From assembly GCF_014268585.2 (NCBI RefSeq), contig NZ_CP077092.1:868001-932000 (forward strand): a stretch of 64,000 nucleotides of DNA, in the 5' to 3' direction. The notes under the pieces are model-generated. The model made no database searches, was not told the DNA's origin, and worked only from the letters and a program-made list of their open reading frames with translations. This DNA is from Pseudomonas iranensis. Its GTDB lineage: Bacteria; Pseudomonadota; Gammaproteobacteria; Pseudomonadales; Pseudomonadaceae. Both the position numbers and the translations under genes were made by a program. Position 1 is the first letter of the stretch. Every line of letters starts with the position of its first letter. Positions 43,178 to 53,075 of the stretch are shown here, piece after piece.

Positions 43178-45955
43178 TTACGACGGCTGGGTCGTGGCCC
43201 GGTTCTGCTGATCCCGTTGCGCAACCCAATGCTCGATCAATTCGCGCAGCTGTGAAAGCTCGACTGGTTTGGACATGTGTCCGTCCATGCCGGCCTGGCG
43301 GGCGCGTTCTTTATGTTCGGCGAGAATGTGCGCGGTGAGGGCGACGATCGGTGTGCGGATGCGCTGATTGCTGACTTCCCAGGCGCGCAGTTGCTGTGTC
43401 GCGGAGAAGCCATCGAGGATCGGCATTTCGCAGTCCATCAGCACCAGGTCGTAACGCTGGGCCTTCATCGCTTGCAGTGCTTCTTCGCCGTTGCTCGCGG
43501 TGTCCGGCTGCAGGTTCAGCTTGCCGAGCATGCCGCGAATCACTTTGGTCGAGATGGTGTTGTCTTCGGCGACGAGGATGCGGAAGTCGCTCGGCACTTT
43601 CGCAGCAGTGGCCGCCGTAACGACTTGCGGCTGGAACACCACCTGGCCCTTGTTGCGCTGGTTGAGCTCGTCCGCCAGGGTGGTCTTGAGCGTATAACCG
43701 GCCACCGGTTTGGCCAGAATCCGTTTGATCCCGGAATTGCGCGCAATGATCTTGCTCGGCGCGTTGCTGATGCCGGTGAGCATGATCAGCAGAATGTCGT
43801 GGTTCAAGCTCGGGTCTTCCTTGATCTTCGCGGCCAGTTGCATGCCGGTCATGCCGGGCATGTTCTGGTCGAGCAGGACCACGTCGAAGTAATCGCGCAG
43901 GTGCGCCTTGGTGCGCAGCAGTGCCAACGCTTCCTTGCCCGACGGCACGGCGCTGACATTCAGGCCCCAGGCGCTGCATTGCTGTACCAGCACTTTGCGA
44001 CAGGTGTCGTTGTCATCGACTACCAGCACCCGCGCGCCTTGCAGCGGGCTGTCCAGGTCGGACGTCGGATGTTCGAGGCGATCCGGGTCCAGCGGCAAGG
44101 TCAGCCACAAAGTGCTGCCCTGGGTGGCGCCGCTCTTGATGCCGAACTCGCCTTGCATCAGACGAATCAGTTGGCGCGCGATCACCAGGCCGAGATTGCC
44201 GCCCAGGCGATTGGCCGAGAGGAAGTGCTTGCTGTGCAATTCGGCGTGCAGAAGCGCCTCGCGCTCTTCCGGCTCCATCGGCACGCCGCTGTCCTGCACG
44301 GCAATGCGCAGGCGCGGTTTGCTGCTGCGCTCGTCCAGTGCAACGACGATCAGCACTTCGCCTTCTTCGGTTTTCTTCAGGGCGTTTTCCAGCAGGCTCA
44401 GCAAGGTCTGGCGCAGGCGCGTCGGATCGCCGCTGATCACCCGTGGCACTTGCGGCTGGATGAAACTGATCAGCTCGACGTTCTGTTGCTCGGCCTTGGC
44501 CCGGTAGATGCTCAGACAATCATCGATCAGGGCGTTGAGGTCGAACTGCACGTCATCGAGTTCGATCTGCCCGGATTCGAGCTTGGAGATGTCGAGGATC
44601 TCGTTGATCAGCGTCAGCAGTTCGTTGCCGGCGCTGTGGATGGTCTGCACATAATCGCGTTGCTTGACCGACAGCGGCGTGCCCAGCAGCAGCTCGGTCA
44701 TGCCCAGTACACCGTTCATCGGTGTGCGGATTTCGTGGCTGATCTTGGCGAGGAATTCGGCTTTGGCGTTGATTTCGGCGTTGCTTGCCGCGAGGTCGCG
44801 GCTGATGCTGAAACGGCTTTCGGTGATGCTGCGCTGTCGCTCGCCCAAGGCAATGCTCATCAGCAGGCCACTGATGCAGATGAACACCATCAGCGTCATG
44901 ATCAGGCCTTGCGGCGTGACCAGTGTCAGCCCCAGCAGCGCCGGCAGGATAACCAGCGTGCCGATGTTGAACACGACCATGGCGGCGACGAACAGACGCG
45001 CCGGGCGATAGCCTTTTTGCCAGTGATAGAAGCCCACCAGCAACATGCTCAGACCGGCCAGTGCGACCAGTGCGTAGGTGATGATGTTCAGCGGCAAGGT
45101 GTTGACGAACAGCAGCAACAGGCTGCACGTGACGATCAACAGAATGTCGCCCCACAGCAGTTTGTTCAGCGCGTGCTGGCCCAGTGGCGCAAAGAAGCGC
45201 AGGGCGAACATCAACCCGGCTGGGGCGGTCAGCAGCAGTGCCAGATAAGCGCCCGGCGTCTGAATGGCTTGCCAGTTCGGCAGCCACGGACCGGCGAGAT
45301 TGAGCAACAGGAACAGACTCAGCCCCAGCAGGCCTTCACAGATCGCCAGCCACAGACTGCTGCGCGAGCGCGAGTAAGCGTAGCGCACCAGGTTGTGCAG
45401 CAGGAGCATGGCGAGGCAGCCGAACAGCAGGCCGAAAATCAGCGTCTGCTTCTGATCGGCGGCGCCTTCGATTGCCGCTTGCAGGGTGATGTGCGGGCGC
45501 AGCTGATGGCCGGAAACCATGCGTACGTAGACGTCCAGCGGCTTGTCAGCCTGGGGCAGCGGCAGCATGAAATCGCTGCTCGGCAACGGATGTTCGGCCT
45601 GCGGCCGTTCGTTGCCGGTATTGCGTTGCTCGATCAGCCGGTCGCCGTCGAGCACGTAGAGATTGAGTTGGGACAGGTCGGGGGCAAAGATGCGCAGCAC
45701 TTGTTCGTGCTTGCCCGGCGCCAGTTTGAAGCGCAGCCACAGGGCGCCTTCGGGTTCGGCCGCGGTCAGGCGGTCAAGCTCGATGGGACTGAATTGATTG
45801 GTGTAGCGAGCGGAGCGGATGTCGCTCAGTTGCAGGATGCCCTGATCGTCAAGCAATACCGACCAGCCACTGCCTTGCGCGGCCTGGGCCGGGAGCATGC
45901 AGAGCAAGGTCATCAGCGTGACGGTGAAGCTTATGGCAATCCTGAGCCAGCGCAC
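43178..45955 (-). CDS. retS: Hybrid sensor kinase RetS
   Basis: A 925-residue sensor: signal peptide (1-27), periplasmic 7TMR-DISMED2 domain (about 30-165), seven membrane segments (about 180-380), HisKA with 'SHEIRTPMNG' (His407), an ATPase-like domain and two receiver domains (Asp696 and Asp841). These three residues are each offset by 17 from P. aeruginosa RetS (His424, Asp713, Asp858), and purD is the neighbour in both species, so orthology is strong. RetS binds GacS and blocks the Gac/Rsm switch from acute virulence to biofilm. The ATPase G1 box reads 'DSGVPM' rather than DxGxG, so kinase activity may be reduced. GTG 45955 is preferred over ATG 46030: AAGGG lies eight bases upstream and a signal peptide begins directly there. 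Confidence 0.93.
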   Translation of the reverse strand: MRWLRIAISFTVTLMTLLCMLPAQAAQGSGWSVLLDDQGILQLSDIRSARYTNQFSPIELDRLTAAEPEGALWLRFKLAPGKHEQVLRIFAPDLSQLNLYVLDGDRLIEQRNTGNERPQAEHPLPSSDFMLPLPQADKPLDVYVRMVSGHQLRPHITLQAAIEGAADQKQTLIFGLLFGCLAMLLLHNLVRYAYSRSRSSLWLAICEGLLGLSLFLLLNLAGPWLPNWQAIQTPGAYLALLLTAPAGLMFALRFFAPLGQHALNKLLWGDILLIVTCSLLLLFVNTLPLNIITYALVALAGLSMLLVGFYHWQKGYRPARLFVAAMVVFNIGTLVILPALLGLTLVTPQGLIMTLMVFICISGLLMSIALGERQRSITESRFSISRDLAASNAEINAKAEFLAKISHEIRTPMNGVLGMTELLLGTPLSVKQRDYVQTIHSAGNELLTLINEILDISKLESGQIELDDVQFDLNALIDDCLSIYRAKAEQQNVELISFIQPQVPRVISGDPTRLRQTLLSLLENALKKTEEGEVLIVVALDERSSKPRLRIAVQDSGVPMEPEEREALLHAELHSKHFLSANRLGGNLGLVIARQLIRLMQGEFGIKSGATQGSTLWLTLPLDPDRLEHPTSDLDSPLQGARVLVVDDNDTCRKVLVQQCSAWGLNVSAVPSGKEALALLRTKAHLRDYFDVVLLDQNMPGMTGMQLAAKIKEDPSLNHDILLIMLTGISNAPSKIIARNSGIKRILAKPVAGYTLKTTLADELNQRNKGQVVFQPQVVTAATAAKVPSDFRILVAEDNTISTKVIRGMLGKLNLQPDTASNGEEALQAMKAQRYDLVLMDCEMPILDGFSATQQLRAWEVSNQRIRTPIVALTAHILAEHKERARQAGMDGHMSKPVELSQLRELIEHWVAQRDQQNRATTQPS

Positions 45956-46054
45956 GGCGAAATCCCTTCGTAGGTTGATGCCAGAATATAACGATGCGCG
46001 ACGACCGAACAGCCCGGCGAGGAATGGCATCCCGCGCCGGGCCTGATGGATCGC

Positions 46055-47350
46055 TTACTCCTGGGTTTCGCCGCATTCACGGGCAATGGCGCGGTAGCCG
46101 ATGTCCTTGCGGTAGAAGCAGCCTTCCCAGTCGATGGCAGCGGCCAGTTTGTAGGCTTGCTGCTGAGCTTCACCGACGGTGGCGCCCATGGCCGTTGCAC
46201 ACAGTACACGACCACCGGCAGTAACGACCTGTCCGTCTTTCAGCGCGGTGCCGGCGTGGAAGACTTTGCCTTCCAGAGCTGCCGCCGCGTCCAGACCGTT
46301 GATCGCTGCGCCTTTGGCGTAGTCGCCCGGGTAGCCGCCAGCGGCCAGCACGATGCCAACGCTCGGACGCGGATCCCATTGCGCTTCAATCTTGTCCAGC
46401 GCTTGCGCCAATGCGGCTTCAACCAGCAACACCAGGCTCGATTGCAGACGCAGCATCACCGGTTGGGTTTCCGGATCGCCGAAGCGGCAGTTGAACTCGA
46501 TGACTTTCGGGTTACCGGCCTTGTCGATCATCAGACCGGCATAGAGGAAACCAGTGTAGACGTTACCTTCGTCGGCCATGCCGCGCACGGTCGGCCAGAT
46601 CACCTGATCCATCACGCGTTGATGCACCTCGGCGGTGACCACCGGGGCAGGGGAGTAGGCACCCATGCCACCGGTGTTCGGGCCGCTGTCGCCGTCGCCG
46701 ACGCGTTTGTGGTCCTGGCTGGTGGCCATCGGCAGCACGTTCTTGCCGTCGACCATGACGATGAACGAAGCTTCTTCGCCGTCGAGGAATTCTTCGATCA
46801 CTACGCGCGAACCGGCGTCGCCAAACGAGTTGCCGGCGAGCATGTCACGCACGGCGTCTTCGGCTTCGGCCAGGGTCATGGCGACGATCACGCCTTTGCC
46901 GGCAGCCAGGCCATCGGCCTTGATCACGATCGGCGCGCCTTTTTCACGCAGATAAGCCAGGGCCGGCTCGATCTCGGTGAAGTTCTGGTAATCGGCGGTC
47001 GGGATCTTGTGGCGCGCGAGGAAGTCCTTGGTGAAGGCTTTCGAACCTTCCAGTTGCGCAGCACCGGCAGTCGGACCGAAGCAGTCCAGGCCACGGGAGC
47101 GGAACAGATCGACGACGCCAGCCACCAGCGGCACTTCCGGGCCGACGATGGTCAGGGAAACATTCTTTTCCGCGAAATCGGCCAGTTGCTCCAGCGCCAG
47201 CACGTCGATGGCGACGTTTTCGCACTTGGCTTCAATGGCGGTGCCAGCGTTGCCCGGTGCAACGAAAACCTTCTGCACACGCGGATCCTGAGCCACTTTC
47301 CACGCCAGAGCGTGTTCACGGCCACCGCTGCCAATGATCAAAACATTCAT
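46055..47350 (-). CDS. purD: Phosphoribosylamine-glycine ligase
   Basis: A 431-residue ATP-grasp enzyme joining glycine to phosphoribosylamine in purine synthesis. Visible: 'MNVLIIGSGGREHALAWKV', 'TIVGPEVPLVAGVVDLF', the ATP-grasp loop 'VIKADGLAAGKGVIVAMTLA', 'GMGAYSPAPVVT' and 'EFNCRFGDPETQPVMLRL'. Full length. It lies downstream of purH on the same strand with a 147-base gap containing a REPIN. Confidence 0.98.
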   Translation of the reverse strand: MNVLIIGSGGREHALAWKVAQDPRVQKVFVAPGNAGTAIEAKCENVAIDVLALEQLADFAEKNVSLTIVGPEVPLVAGVVDLFRSRGLDCFGPTAGAAQLEGSKAFTKDFLARHKIPTADYQNFTEIEPALAYLREKGAPIVIKADGLAAGKGVIVAMTLAEAEDAVRDMLAGNSFGDAGSRVVIEEFLDGEEASFIVMVDGKNVLPMATSQDHKRVGDGDSGPNTGGMGAYSPAPVVTAEVHQRVMDQVIWPTVRGMADEGNVYTGFLYAGLMIDKAGNPKVIEFNCRFGDPETQPVMLRLQSSLVLLVEAALAQALDKIEAQWDPRPSVGIVLAAGGYPGDYAKGAAINGLDAAAALEGKVFHAGTALKDGQVVTAGGRVLCATAMGATVGEAQQQAYKLAAAIDWEGCFYRKDIGYRAIARECGETQE

Positions 47351-47393
47351 TTCAAAAACCTCAAATTCTGTAGACGCCGCAAAAGCGTTTCAT

Positions 47394-47480
47394 GTGGGAG
47401 CGAGCCTGCTCGCGAAGACGGTGTCTCAGTCAACATCAATGTCGCTGACAGATCGCATTCGCGAGCAGGCTCGCTCCCAC
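47394..47480. repeat. REPIN-like pair in the opposite arm order
   Basis: GTGGGAGCGAGCCTGCTCGC precedes TTCGCGAGCAGGCTCGCTCC with about 40 bases between, the same order as at 23068-23155. Located between purH and purD. Copy 6 of 7. Confidence 0.9.
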
Positions 47481-47497
47481 ATTCCGATCGGGTTGGA

Positions 47498-49105
47498 TCA
47501 GTGACGGAAGTGGCGCATGCCGGTGAATACCATTGCGATGCCGGCTTCATCAGCAGCAGCAATCACTTCGTTGTCACGCATCGAACCGCCGGGCTGGATC
47601 ACCGCAGTGATACCGACCTTGGCCGCGTTGTCGAGGCCGTCGCGGAACGGGAAGAACGCGTCGGACGCCATGACCGAACCGGCCACCTGCAAACCGGCGT
47701 GCTCAGCCTTGATCGCGGCGATGCGGGCCGAGTTGACGCGGCTCATCTGGCCGGCGCCGACACCGATGGTCTGGCGGTTCTTGGCGTAGACGATAGCGTT
47801 GGATTTGACGTACTTGGCGACTTTCCAGGCGAAGATCAGGTCGTGGATTTCCTGTTCGGTCGGTGCGCGTTTGGTCACCACTTTCAGGTCGTCGGCGCTG
47901 ATCATGCCGATATCGCGGCTCTGCACCAGCAGGCCACCGTTGACGCGTTTGTAATCCCAGGCAGCGGCGCGCTCAGCCGACCACTCGCCGCAGGCCAGCA
48001 GGCGTACGTTGGCTTTCGCGGCAACAATGGCGCGGGCTTCTTCGCTGACCGATGGGGCAATGATCACTTCAACGAACTGGCGCTCGACGATCGCCTTGGC
48101 GGTCTCGGCATCCAGTTCACGGTTGAAGGCGATGATGCCGCCGAACGCCGATTCGGTGTCGGTGGCGTAGGCCAGTTCGTAAGCCTGACGAATGCCGCCC
48201 TCAGCGTCCGGGCTGACCGCCACGCCGCACGGGTTGGCGTGCTTGACGATCACGCAGGCTGGCTTGACGAAGCTCTTCACGCATTCCAGCGCAGCGTCGG
48301 TGTCGGCGACGTTGTTGTACGACAGTTCTTTGCCTTGCAGCTGGGTCGCGGTGGCGATGCCGACTTCGGCGGGCTTGGCTTCCACGTAGAACGCCGCGCT
48401 CTGGTGCGGGTTCTCGCCGTAGCGCATTTCCTGAGCCTTGATGAACTGGCTGTTGAAGGTGCGCGGGAATTCGCTGCGACCTTCAGTGCTCAAAGTTTCA
48501 GCGGCCTGGTTCACGGTGCCCATGTAGTTGGCGATCATGCCGTCGTAGGCGGCGGTGTGTTCGAAAGCCTTGAGCATCAGGTCGAAACGCTGGGCGTAAG
48601 TCAGGCCGCCGGCCTTGAGGCTTTCCAGGACGTTGGCGTAATCGCTGGCATTTACCACGATCGCTACGTCTTTGTGATTTTTCGCTGCCGAACGGACCAT
48701 GGTCGGCCCGCCGATGTCGATGTTCTCGATGGCGGTCGGCAGGTCGCAGCCTGGCTTGTTGATGGTCGCTTCGAACGGGTACAGGTTGACCGCTACCAGA
48801 TCGATCGGCTTGATGCCGTGCTCGGTCATGATCGCATCGTCAGTACCGCGACGACCGAGGATGCCGCCGTGGATTTTCGGGTGCAGGGTTTTCACCCGAC
48901 CGTCCATCATTTCGGCGAAACCGGTGTAATCCGCGACTTCCACTGCGGCAACGCCGTTGTCACGCAGCAGCTTGAACGTTCCGCCGGTGGAGAGGATCTC
49001 GACGCCCAGCGCTTCGAGCTCCTTGGCGAATTCGAGGATCCCGGTCTTGTCGGAAACGCTGATCAAGGCGCGGCGGATCGGCAGGCGGGTAGTCTGGTCG
49101 GTCAT
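47498..49105 (-). CDS. purH: Bifunctional AICAR formyltransferase / IMP cyclohydrolase
   Basis: A 535-residue enzyme for the last two steps of IMP synthesis. The N-terminal cyclohydrolase domain (about 1-200) has '[19 protein letters not shown]', '[19 protein letters not shown]' and '[19 protein letters not shown]'; the transformylase domain follows with '[13 protein letters not shown]' (catalytic KH pair), '[14 protein letters not shown]' and '[14 protein letters not shown]'. ATG 49105 is the conventional start; seven codons upstream belong to the leader. fis lies upstream with its own terminator. Confidence 0.98.
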   Translation of the reverse strand: MTDQTTRLPIRRALISVSDKTGILEFAKELEALGVEILSTGGTFKLLRDNGVAAVEVADYTGFAEMMDGRVKTLHPKIHGGILGRRGTDDAIMTEHGIKPIDLVAVNLYPFEATINKPGCDLPTAIENIDIGGPTMVRSAAKNHKDVAIVVNASDYANVLESLKAGGLTYAQRFDLMLKAFEHTAAYDGMIANYMGTVNQAAETLSTEGRSEFPRTFNSQFIKAQEMRYGENPHQSAAFYVEAKPAEVGIATATQLQGKELSYNNVADTDAALECVKSFVKPACVIVKHANPCGVAVSPDAEGGIRQAYELAYATDTESAFGGIIAFNRELDAETAKAIVERQFVEVIIAPSVSEEARAIVAAKANVRLLACGEWSAERAAAWDYKRVNGGLLVQSRDIGMISADDLKVVTKRAPTEQEIHDLIFAWKVAKYVKSNAIVYAKNRQTIGVGAGQMSRVNSARIAAIKAEHAGLQVAGSVMASDAFFPFRDGLDNAAKVGITAVIQPGGSMRDNEVIAAADEAGIAMVFTGMRHFRH

Positions 49106-49136
49106 CTCAATTTCCATCAAAAGCAAAGGAAGTCAG

Positions 49137-49172
49137 CAAAAAAGGCGACCGTTTTTTACGCGGGCGCCTTTC
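49137..49172 (-). terminator. Intrinsic terminator after fis
   Basis: On the minus strand AAAGGCG pairs with CGCCTTT, followed by a further T-run (TTTTTT in total), directly after the fis stop and before purH. Confidence 0.7.
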
Positions 49173-49188
49173 TGGTTTGATTGAATGC

Positions 49189-49509
49189 TTACAGCAGATC
49201 GTACTGCTTGAGTTTCTTGCGCAGCGTGCCGCGGTTCAGTCCCAGCAGCTCACTGGCCTTGGTCTGGTTGCCCTTGACGTAGTTCATCACGCTTTCGAGC
49301 AGGGGCGCCTCGACTTCGGACAGCACCAGGTTGTACACATCCGTGACGGACGCGCCCTCAAGGTGGGCGAAATAATTGTGCAGCGCCTTCTCGACACTCC
49401 CGCGAAGGGTCTGGCCTTCTTCGCTCGGCGTGTTGAGGTGCTGTTTCAAATTCACGTTGTCGCTCACGGGTGTTGTTCCACTCACTAAAGTCTCGGTCAT
49501 CATCGTCAT
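49189..49509 (-). CDS. fis: Nucleoid-associated DNA-binding protein Fis
   Basis: A 106-residue homodimeric DNA-bending protein. The C-terminal helix-turn-helix is typical: '[20 protein letters not shown]' then '[18 protein letters not shown]'. The N-terminal 40 residues are variable as usual. It regulates rRNA and many growth-phase genes and helps site-specific recombination. The start overlaps the dusB stop by four bases (ATGA); dusB-fis is the conserved gammaproteobacterial operon. Confidence 0.97.
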   Translation of the reverse strand: MTMMTETLVSGTTPVSDNVNLKQHLNTPSEEGQTLRGSVEKALHNYFAHLEGASVTDVYNLVLSEVEAPLLESVMNYVKGNQTKASELLGLNRGTLRKKLKQYDLL

Positions 49510-50516
49510 GCGGCCACCCCTTCTTCGTCCCCTGTCAGGCTCTTGTAACGCTCGGCGAAGAACTCCCGAACGTCGGCGCATTGTGTTTCCGTACCATCCA
49601 AACGATTGAAACGGGCGCGAAACTCCCTGGCGCCCGGCAAGGTTGCGAGATACCAGCCCACATGCTTGCGGGCAATGCGCACGCCCATCACGTCGCCATA
49701 GAAGGCGTGAAGGGCAGCCAGATGCTCCAGCAGGATGCGTTCCACTTCGCTCAGTTCCGGCGCGGGCAATTTCTCGCCGGTACGCAGGAAATGATCGATC
49801 TCGCGAAAAATCCATGGCCGCCCTTGAGCGGCACGACCTATCAGCAGGCCATCGGCACCGGTCGCATCAAGCACGTATCGGGCCTTTTCCGGCGAAACGA
49901 TATCGCCATTGGCAAACACCGGGATCGACACCGCCTGCTTGATCGCGGCAATCGTGTCGTACTCGGCTTCCCCTGTGTACAGATCGGCGCGCGTACGGCC
50001 ATGCACGGCCAGCGCAGTGATCCCGGCCTGTTCGGCGATCTTCGCCACGTTCAGGCCATTCTTGTTTTCGCGATCCCAGCCGGTGCGGATCTTCAGGGTG
50101 ACCGGCACATCAACCGCGCCCACAACGGCCTGCAGGATCTCGGTCACCAGTGCTTCGTCTTTCAGCAACGCGGAGCCGGCGGCCTTGTTGCAGACCTTCT
50201 TGGCCGGGCAACCCATGTTGATATCGATAATCTGTGCGCCCAGTTCGACGTTGGCCCGTGCCGCATCGGCCAGCATCTGCGCGTCGCCACCGGCGATCTG
50301 CACCGAGCGCGGCTCGGGATCGCCTTCGTGGATCATGCGCATGCGCGACTTGCGGGTATTCCACAGGCTCATGTCGCTGGTGACCATTTCCGAGACTACA
50401 AGCCCTGCGCCCAGACGCTTGCACAGCTGACGAAAGGGCTGGTCGGTGACGCCCGCCATCGGGGCGAGAATCAAACCGTTCTGCAATGTATATGGGCCGA
50501 TGCGTACCGCCGACAT
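49506..50516 (-). CDS. dusB: tRNA-dihydrouridine synthase B
   Basis: A 336-residue FMN enzyme reducing uridine to dihydrouridine in the tRNA D-loop. Seen: '[18 protein letters not shown]', '[18 protein letters not shown]' with the catalytic Cys, '[18 protein letters not shown]', '[19 protein letters not shown]' and '[15 protein letters not shown]', then '[19 protein letters not shown]'. ATG 50516 is standard. First gene of the dusB-fis operon. Confidence 0.97.
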   Translation of the reverse strand: MSAVRIGPYTLQNGLILAPMAGVTDQPFRQLCKRLGAGLVVSEMVTSDMSLWNTRKSRMRMIHEGDPEPRSVQIAGGDAQMLADAARANVELGAQIIDINMGCPAKKVCNKAAGSALLKDEALVTEILQAVVGAVDVPVTLKIRTGWDRENKNGLNVAKIAEQAGITALAVHGRTRADLYTGEAEYDTIAAIKQAVSIPVFANGDIVSPEKARYVLDATGADGLLIGRAAQGRPWIFREIDHFLRTGEKLPAPELSEVERILLEHLAALHAFYGDVMGVRIARKHVGWYLATLPGAREFRARFNRLDGTETQCADVREFFAERYKSLTGDEEGVAA

Positions 50517-50700
50517 AGGACTTCCCTGAAGTGGGGCCGGATCATGAGAGTTCGAAAAAGGGTGGGCATGATACCCGCTCTCGATGACTGGTTAAAGGCT
50601 GAATTGAACAAAATCTGAACAGTTATTCTGTTATCGCCAACGGTTTGGTCGGCCGCGATCAGTCAGAAAAATGCCGTCAATCGGGAAACGCTGAAGCGGT

Positions 50701-51972
50701 TCATTCCGGCGAGTGGAAGTTCAGGCTGTAATTCACCGCTTTCGGCCCCGGATCGAGAATATCCAGGGCGATGTGGATCGGCGTCTGCGGCGGCATTTCC
50801 GCCAGGCCCTCGAGATCGCCGCTCAGGTACTCGCCGGGTTTGAAGCGACGACTGGCGATCAGATGACCGTTGAGGTCGGCAAAACGCAGCTCGAGCAAGG
50901 GGAACGGCTGGGAAAACGTCGCCCGGTTGTAAATGATCGCATCGACCACCAGTGCCCCGCTGAAGTCGGGATGGCTGCGCACCACCAGGTTGCTGCTCTT
51001 GATTTTGCCGATATCGACCTTGGACGGCACGGTGCAGCCGATCTGCGGGCAGATCTGCTGGAACCACGGTCGGTATTGATCCTGCCGCGCCAGTTCCTCG
51101 AAGTGATAGGCAACGTACTGAGCGGCAAGACCGCCGGCCGCCAACACCACCAGCGCCAGCCACAGCAGGCGCCGGCCCCAGGGCGAGCGGCGTTGCTGCC
51201 AGTCCAGTTGCAGCGGGTCGTCGGTCAGATCCTGCAGGACCTCGGCGCGCACGCCGGGCTCGGCCCGTTCGCGTTTTTTGCGTGGCGAAGTGATCAATGG
51301 CAGATCGTCGTCATCGCTGTCGTCGCTGGCCGAGAAGCGTTCGCGACGGGTGGCCGGGTCAATCGGATCGTGCAGGCGCAGTTGTGGGATCGGCGGCTCG
51401 TCATCCAGATCCACCGGTTCCAGTGATAACGAGGGTTCGGTGCGCTCGGGTTCGAGGGTTTCGACGCCCTCGATATACGGTTCGATATCTGGTTTGACAT
51501 CCGGCGCTGCGCTGCGCTCATCGGCAGGTTCGCTGAACAGGCTGTCGGGCCATGTGCCTTCGTCCGGTTCCGGGCTGTCGCGCCGGGCGCTCAAGGATTC
51601 TTCGCGGGTACGGCCGAATTCGGCGGCCGGCTGGATTTCGCGCTGTTCGAGGCGGGCGAGTTCTTCGTCCAGATCGAGGCTGTCCAGATCCAGTTCCGAC
51701 GCGCTCCATTGCTTCTGGCTGATGGCGCGCGGTGCGGGGATCTGTTCGACGACCGCAGAATCGCTGACAGGCGCAGGCGCTTCAGGCAGCGTTGGTGCGA
51801 GCGGCGTCACCGTGTCCTTGCCAGAATGTTGCTCGAGCAGCTGCCTGGCGGCATTGAACACTTGCAGGCAGGAGCCGCAACGAACCACGCCGCGCGCCAC
51901 GCTCAACTGAGCATGGTTGACGCGGAAACTGGTCTGGCAATGCGGGCATTGGGTGACGAAACTGTCGGTCAT
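50701..51972 (-). CDS. Zinc-ribbon / DUF3426 domain membrane protein
   Basis: A 423-residue protein. The N-terminus is an MJ0042-type zinc ribbon ('VTQCPHCQTSFRVNHAQL', 'VVRCGSCLQVFNAARQLL', four Cys in CxxC pairs). A long acidic, Pro/Glu/Asp-rich stretch (about 55-235) that is probably disordered leads to one membrane segment ('LLWLALVVLAAGGLAAQYVA', about 275-295) and a C-terminal DUF3426 domain ('FQQICPQIGCTVP', 'LELRFADLNGHLIASRRF'). It is regularly located between prmA and dusB in Pseudomonas. Function unknown. ATG 51972 places the ribbon seven residues in. Confidence 0.88.
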   Translation of the reverse strand: MTDSFVTQCPHCQTSFRVNHAQLSVARGVVRCGSCLQVFNAARQLLEQHSGKDTVTPLAPTLPEAPAPVSDSAVVEQIPAPRAISQKQWSASELDLDSLDLDEELARLEQREIQPAAEFGRTREESLSARRDSPEPDEGTWPDSLFSEPADERSAAPDVKPDIEPYIEGVETLEPERTEPSLSLEPVDLDDEPPIPQLRLHDPIDPATRRERFSASDDSDDDDLPLITSPRKKRERAEPGVRAEVLQDLTDDPLQLDWQQRRSPWGRRLLWLALVVLAAGGLAAQYVAYHFEELARQDQYRPWFQQICPQIGCTVPSKVDIGKIKSSNLVVRSHPDFSGALVVDAIIYNRATFSQPFPLLELRFADLNGHLIASRRFKPGEYLSGDLEGLAEMPPQTPIHIALDILDPGPKAVNYSLNFHSPE

Positions 51973-52002
51973 GCGGCGATCCGGTTCAGGCAAGCGGTCA
52001 TT

Positions 52003-52881
52003 TTAGCGCCGACGCCCGGTGATGCGCACCCAGCCGTCGCGATTGGCGATCGGGTCGAGCTCGAAGTCCTGCGCATAAGCTGCCGCTACTTCTTCGCCCT
52101 GCTCGGCGAGGATGCCCGACAGCGCCAGGCGCCCACCGCTCTTGACCAGGCTGGACAGTTGCGGTGCCAGCGACACCAGCGGGCCGGCGAGAATATTGGC
52201 CACCAGTACGTCGGCCGGAACCTGCGGCAGATCCTCGGGCAGGTACAGCGGGAACAGCTCATCGGCAATGTTGTTGCGCCCGGCGTTGTCGCGCGAGGCT
52301 TCCAGTGCCTGTACGTCGATGTCGGTGCCCACGGCTTCCTTGGCGCCGAGCAGCAGGGCGGCAATCGCCAGAATCCCCGAGCCACAGCCGAAGTCGAGCA
52401 CGTGGCAGCCTTTCAGATCCTGACCGTCGAGCCATTCCAGGCACAGCGCGGTGGTCGGGTGGGTGCCGGTGCCGAACGCCAGGCCCGGGTCCAGCAGCAG
52501 ATTGACTGCCTCAGGCTCGGGTGCGGCGTGCCAGCTCGGCACGATCCACAGGCGCTGGCCGAAACGCATCGGCTCGAAACCGTCCATCCAGCTGCGTTCC
52601 CAGTCCTGGTCCTCGATCACTTCGCTGTGATGTTCGGGCAACGGGCTGCCGGTCAGCAGCTCCAGATGAGCCAGCACCGGTTCCGGTTCGGTACCGCCCT
52701 CGAACAGGGCCAGCAAATGAGTGTGCGACCACAGCGGCGTGGTGTTGAGTTCCGGTTCGAAGATCGGCTGGTCTTCGGCGTCCATGAAAGTCACCGACAC
52801 GGCGCCGACTTCGAGGAATGCGTCCTCGTAGGTTTCGGCTTGTTCCGGGGTGATGGCGAGACGGACTTGCAGCCAAGGCAT
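52003..52881 (-). CDS. prmA: Ribosomal protein L11 methyltransferase
   Basis: A 292-residue SAM-dependent enzyme trimethylating ribosomal protein L11. The N-terminal substrate-recognition domain opens '[16 protein letters not shown]'; the catalytic domain has '[20 protein letters not shown]', SAM motif I '[20 protein letters not shown]' and '[18 protein letters not shown]'. ATG 52881 is preferred over GTG 52890. In P. aeruginosa its upstream neighbour is accC; here a 1317-codon toxin gene in the other direction has come between. Confidence 0.97.
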   Translation of the reverse strand: MPWLQVRLAITPEQAETYEDAFLEVGAVSVTFMDAEDQPIFEPELNTTPLWSHTHLLALFEGGTEPEPVLAHLELLTGSPLPEHHSEVIEDQDWERSWMDGFEPMRFGQRLWIVPSWHAAPEPEAVNLLLDPGLAFGTGTHPTTALCLEWLDGQDLKGCHVLDFGCGSGILAIAALLLGAKEAVGTDIDVQALEASRDNAGRNNIADELFPLYLPEDLPQVPADVLVANILAGPLVSLAPQLSSLVKSGGRLALSGILAEQGEEVAAAYAQDFELDPIANRDGWVRITGRRR

Positions 52882-52970
52882 GGCGGGCACCTTTGAAAAT
52901 CTGTGGGGCAGCCCGAAGCTGCAAAAGCGCGCAGTTTACGCCAGGTCGCCGGCAAAGTGGACACGCCGCT

Positions 52971-53010
52971 TTGCTGTTACACATTCGAGCCCGCGATATA
53001 CATATGTATG
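52971..53010 (+). promoter_or_regulatory. Possible promoter and operator for the 1317-residue toxin gene
   Basis: An AT-rich stretch in the divergent prmA-toxin gap holds TTGCTG/TTACAC and, 14-20 bases on, TATACATA, roughly a sigma-70 arrangement with non-ideal spacing. ATACATATGTAT (52998-53009) is a perfect 12-base palindrome that could be an operator. Confidence 0.3.
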
Positions 53011-53075
53011 GCCTGAGCACTTTTGTCGGCAAATAGAGTGAGCGCTCATCTCTACGCAACAAAAGGCTGGACGAC

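Noticed and set aside
43277..45973. A plus-strand open frame of 898 codons opposite retS
   Set aside because: It is antisense to RetS, Gln/His/Arg-rich with no domain, typical of shadows in GC-rich genomes.
46046..49180. A plus-strand open frame of 1044 codons across purD and purH
   Set aside because: It is the mirror frame of two unmistakable minus-strand purine genes and has only low-complexity His/Asp/Gly-rich sequence.
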